The notes under the pieces were generated by a model. That model made no database searches and was not told the DNA's origin. It was given only the letters and a program-made list of their open reading frames with translations. A stretch of DNA of 9,349 bases from Brevundimonas sp. (lineage in GTDB: Bacteria; Pseudomonadota; Alphaproteobacteria; Caulobacterales; Caulobacteraceae). The stretch spans positions 1 through 9,349 of the forward strand of contig JALAGW010000073.1 in assembly GCA_022712235.1 (NCBI GenBank), in the 5' to 3' direction. Shown here one piece after another: positions 6,998 to 9,349 of the stretch; position 1 is the first letter of the stretch; each line of letters starts with the position of its first letter. Made by a program: the position numbers and the translations under genes.

Positions 6998-8337
6998 TGG
7001 ACTTTCCGCGTCTCGACGCCGTTGCCCTGATCGAGGACGACGACGATTTCCGCACCGCCCTGGTCGAACGCCTGGAACTCGACAATCTGAAGGTTCGCGC
7101 CTTCCGCACCGCCGAGGCGGCTCTGGCCGAGATCGACGCCGACTTCGCCGGCGTGATCGTCACCGACCTGCGCATGCCCGGAATGGACGGTCGCAAGGTG
7201 CTCAGCCGCCTGCAGGCGCTGGATTCCGCCCTGCCCGTCATCCTGATCACCGGCCATGGCGATATTGCTGAAGCGGTCGCCGCCATGAATGCGGGCGCCT
7301 ATGATTTCGTGGCCAAGCCCTTCGCCTTTGAACGCCTGCGCGAAAGCCTGAAACGAGCTCTGGAGAAAAGAGCTCTGGTTCTCGACAATCGCCGCCTGAC
7401 CGCCCTGTCGTCCGAAGCGGGCTTGGAGTTACCGCTGCTGGGCGAAAGCCAGGCGATCCGGCGCTTGCGCGCCACCATCGCCCAGATCGCCGATGCGCGC
7501 ATGGACGTCCTGATCGAGGGTGAAACGGGCTCGGGCAAGGAGGCTGTCGCGCGCGCGCTTCATTACAACGGACGGCGACGCCTTCAGCCCTTCGTGGCGG
7601 TGAACTGCGGCGCCCTGCCCGAAGGCCTGATCGAAAGCGAACTGTTCGGTCATGAACTGGGCGCCTTCGCCGGCGCCATGCGCCGTCGCGTCGGACATGT
7701 CGAACGGGCGCACAACGGCACGCTATTCCTTGACGCCGTCGACACCATGCCGCTGTCGGTTCAGGTCAAGATGCTGCGCGTCATCGAGGAACGCGAGATC
7801 CATCCCATCGGGTCCGATGCCCCCCGCGTCGTGGACCTGCGCGTCCTGGCCTCGTCGACCGGCGATCTGAGTGAGGCGGTCGCCCAGGGTCGAGTGCGTG
7901 ACGACCTCTATTACCGTCTCAACGCCGTGCGCCTGCGCATGCCGCCGCTGAAGGAGCGCCGCGAAGACATCCCCTTGCTCTTCGCAAGCCTACTGGCTCG
8001 CGCCCAGATCGGCCCGGACGGCATCGCACCCGCCGTTACCGACGAGATTCGTTCGAGGCTGTTGGAGTCACCCTGGCCCGGCAATATTCGCGAACTGGCC
8101 CACTTCGCGCAGCGCTTCGCCCTTGGCCTGGAAGGTCATGAAAGCGGGCCCAGCGGACCCGGGCGCGGGCTTGCCGAACGCATAGCATGCTTCGAAAGCC
8201 GCATCCTTCAGGATACGCTTAAAGCTCTGGACGGCGACATCGCCGAAACCCTCGTGCACCTGAGAATTCCGCGCAAGACGCTCTATGACAAACTTAAGCG
8301 GCATGGTCTGAAACCAGCCGAATTCCGTCGTCACTAA
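6997..8337 (+). CDS. dctD: DctD-family response regulator with atypical sigma-54 activator motifs
   Basis: A 446-residue NtrC-type regulator. The receiver domain (about 7-123) has acidic residues EDDDD at 13-17, phosphoacceptor Asp57 (VTDLRMPG), Thr85 and Lys107 (AKPF). The AAA+ domain (about 147-375) has an intact Walker A GETGSGKE at 175-182, arginine-finger region GRVRDDLYYRL and sensor II SPWPGNIREL. Two key positions are changed: the sigma-54-contact loop is GAFAGA at 222-227 (Ala225 for the invariant Thr), and Walker B reads GTLFLDAV at 241-248 (Ala247 for the usual Glu). A Fis-type helix-turn-helix ends the protein, with the DctD-typical RKTLYDKLKRHGL. Downstream of and coupled to dctB, it should control the divergent dctA, probably at the palindromes in 5125-5175. 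Family membership is secure. Whether it still activates sigma-54 RNA polymerase is doubtful; it may act with sigma-70 or as a repressor. Confidence 0.95.
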   Translation: MDFPRLDAVALIEDDDDFRTALVERLELDNLKVRAFRTAEAALAEIDADFAGVIVTDLRMPGMDGRKVLSRLQALDSALPVILITGHGDIAEAVAAMNAGAYDFVAKPFAFERLRESLKRALEKRALVLDNRRLTALSSEAGLELPLLGESQAIRRLRATIAQIADARMDVLIEGETGSGKEAVARALHYNGRRRLQPFVAVNCGALPEGLIESELFGHELGAFAGAMRRRVGHVERAHNGTLFLDAVDTMPLSVQVKMLRVIEEREIHPIGSDAPRVVDLRVLASSTGDLSEAVAQGRVRDDLYYRLNAVRLRMPPLKERREDIPLLFASLLARAQIGPDGIAPAVTDEIRSRLLESPWPGNIRELAHFAQRFALGLEGHESGPSGPGRGLAERIACFESRILQDTLKALDGDIAETLVHLRIPRKTLYDKLKRHGLKPAEFRRH

Positions 8338-8362
8338 CAGTCCCCAACTCCAGATGAGGGCT

Positions 8363-8998
8363 TCAATGCGCCAACAGCGAAAGTTGGCTCAAGGCCAGGA
8401 AACGAGCGTTCACGCCGGACACTAGAAGCCACGCGTCCGCCCCGCGCAAATCCAGCAGCACGCCTGGGCCGGAGGAGCGATTTAGGGGTTCCGGGTGATC
8501 GGTTGGAAGTCTCGGAGAAAGTCTTTCTGCGGCCGCACATAGCTTTACGATCTCGCCCCCATGGTGCTCCGCAAGGATCGAAGCGACCAGGACCTCTGCC
8601 TGCTGCGCGCTTATGTGGACACGCTGGTCCCAGTAGCGGGCTAGATGGTTGCGCAGTGTCTCGATGGGCAAATCGTCGGACGCCAAATCGATGCGATCCA
8701 AGGCCGCATGATAGAGCTCCCACAACCGTGCAGGCTTCTGCCCCGGGTTCCCATCCAACTCAAACAGTATGTCCTCGTGCAGATGCCACCAGCCACATCC
8801 AACGCAGAGGCTCAGGCCGAGAGTCTGCCGGTCTGAAGGGCTGCTGCTGACGTCTAGGAACTGTGCGGAACAGACTGGGCAGCTGGCTTCGCGTTCAGTC
8901 TGGCACTGGGCATGAAGTCCGATCCCGCTGACAAGGGCGCGAGCGCCGGCACAGCCAGCGCGGCCACGCTTAAACATCCGCTCCTTCACGGTCTTCAC
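8363..8998 (-). CDS. Zinc-ribbon protein of unknown function, possibly a truncated Mrr-like protein
   Basis: An open frame of 211 codons, convergent with dctD (25 bp between stops). The start is GTG 8998, with AGGGGA at 9007-9012 eight bases upstream; ATG 8977, preceded by AAGGAG at only three bases, is an alternative. A four-cysteine zinc ribbon is formed by CPVC at 40-43 and CVGC at 65-68, the second running into GWW. After it, the stretch RLWELYHAALDRIDL (91-105), PIETLRNHLARYWDQRVHI (111-129) and EVLVASILAEH (135-145) resembles the N-terminal part of proteins that carry a C-terminal Mrr-type restriction endonuclease domain. That resemblance is from memory and only moderate. The catalytic region expected next (an Asp-Gly-Gly-Ile-Asp-like motif and a QVK-like motif) is absent, and the protein ends after about 65 unrelated residues. 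Codons ending in A or T (CTA, GTA, CTT, AGA) are commoner than in dctBD, suggesting acquisition. The function is unknown. Confidence 0.65.
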   Translation of the reverse strand: MKTVKERMFKRGRAGCAGARALVSGIGLHAQCQTEREASCPVCSAQFLDVSSSPSDRQTLGLSLCVGCGWWHLHEDILFELDGNPGQKPARLWELYHAALDRIDLASDDLPIETLRNHLARYWDQRVHISAQQAEVLVASILAEHHGGEIVKLCAAAERLSPRLPTDHPEPLNRSSGPGVLLDLRGADAWLLVSGVNARFLALSQLSLLAH

Positions 8999-9230
8999 CT
9001 ACATCGTCCCCTTTGCTGACTGCACAGCGCCAACCAACTGGACGCCTTCGGTCAGACGAACTGGGCGCTTTCGATCACGCTGGACACCCTCACTGTCGGT
9101 TGAAGTCATTCAGGCCAGGGCCACGCAGCGATCTAGCGGCTGAGGGGTGCGCCCCGGTGCGTCGGCTGATCGAGCGCTAGGGCGTACAGTTGGCGGCGGT
9201 GTTGGCGTTGGGGCGGCCCCCGGACAGCAG
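8999..9230. other. Intergenic stretch without recognised gene
   Basis: No start-bearing reading frame, promoter or repeat stands out here. A stop-to-stop frame at 9020-9103 on the plus strand reads like coding sequence for its last 20 residues (for example FGQTNWALSITLDTL) but has no start codon or ribosome site, so it may be a gene remnant or chance. The upstream region of the zinc-ribbon gene lies at the left end. Confidence 0.4.
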
Positions 9231-9261
9231 AAAGCCCCGGAGCATTGAGCTACGGGGCTTT
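9231..9261 (-). terminator. Intrinsic terminator downstream of the initiator tRNA
   Basis: A perfect 9-bp inverted repeat, AAAGCCCCG and CGGGGCTTT, encloses a 13-base loop. Read on the minus strand it starts eight bases after the tRNA CCA end, and the GC-rich stem is followed by TTT then CTG. The T-run is short, but the A/T flanks of the stem extend it. The symmetric ends would allow function in both directions. Confidence 0.75.
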
Positions 9262-9268
9262 GAGGGTT

Positions 9269-9345
<77 letters not shown>

Positions 9346-9349
9346 GCAA

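Noticed and set aside
6547..7257. Minus-strand open frame across the dctB-dctD junction
   Set aside because: Both sense-strand genes have full domain sets here; the antisense product has no recognisable features.
8370..8388. Hairpin GCCAAC-N7-GTTGGC just beyond dctD
   Set aside because: It has a 6-bp perfect stem but no following T-run on either strand, and it lies within the end of the zinc-ribbon coding sequence. It might weakly terminate dctBD but cannot be claimed.
9210..9220. GGGGCGGCCCC palindrome
   Set aside because: Its 4-bp arms and 3-base loop are too short to be meaningful in GC-rich DNA.

Overview
The window looks like a chromosomal segment of a high-GC alphaproteobacterium, most likely of the Caulobacteraceae (Brevundimonas- or Caulobacter-like). 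The evidence is strongly G/C-biased third codon positions, a large TonB-dependent receptor of the type expanded in that family, and an initiator tRNA whose anticodon stem carries the A-G-G/C-C-U variant known from alphaproteobacteria. The genus is inferred from general resemblance; no search was run.

Layout. The left half (1-4947) is transcribed leftwards and may be one operon: dctA (C4-dicarboxylate symporter, TTG start), then a 1015-residue TonB-dependent outer-membrane receptor 56 bp downstream, then a secreted alpha/beta hydrolase that begins 16 bp after the receptor stop and runs off the left edge. A 235-bp intergenic region (4948-5182) holds a perfect 18-bp palindrome, a degenerate second copy 33 bp away, further half-sites, an exact IHF-consensus match and an AT-rich stretch. 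Rightwards from it run dctB (sensor kinase with periplasmic dicarboxylate sensor) and dctD (response regulator), overlapping by one base. Convergent to dctD is a small zinc-ribbon protein of unknown function (8363-8998, minus). After about 230 bp without a recognisable gene come a strong hairpin terminator and a complete initiator tRNA-Met (CAU) on the minus strand.

How the parts fit. DctB should sense dicarboxylates in the periplasm and phosphorylate DctD, which should act at the palindromic sites between the divergent units to switch on dctA. The receptor and secreted hydrolase behind dctA suggest an extended route: outer-membrane uptake of a larger substrate, cleavage in the periplasm, and import of a released dicarboxylate by DctA. 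That route is inference.

The most unusual observation is in DctD. Its sigma-54-contact loop reads GAFAGA instead of GAFTGA, and its Walker B segment reads LFLDAV where LFLDEI is usual. No convincing -24/-12 sigma-54 promoter is seen upstream of dctA. The dct circuit here may therefore have moved away from sigma-54-dependent activation.
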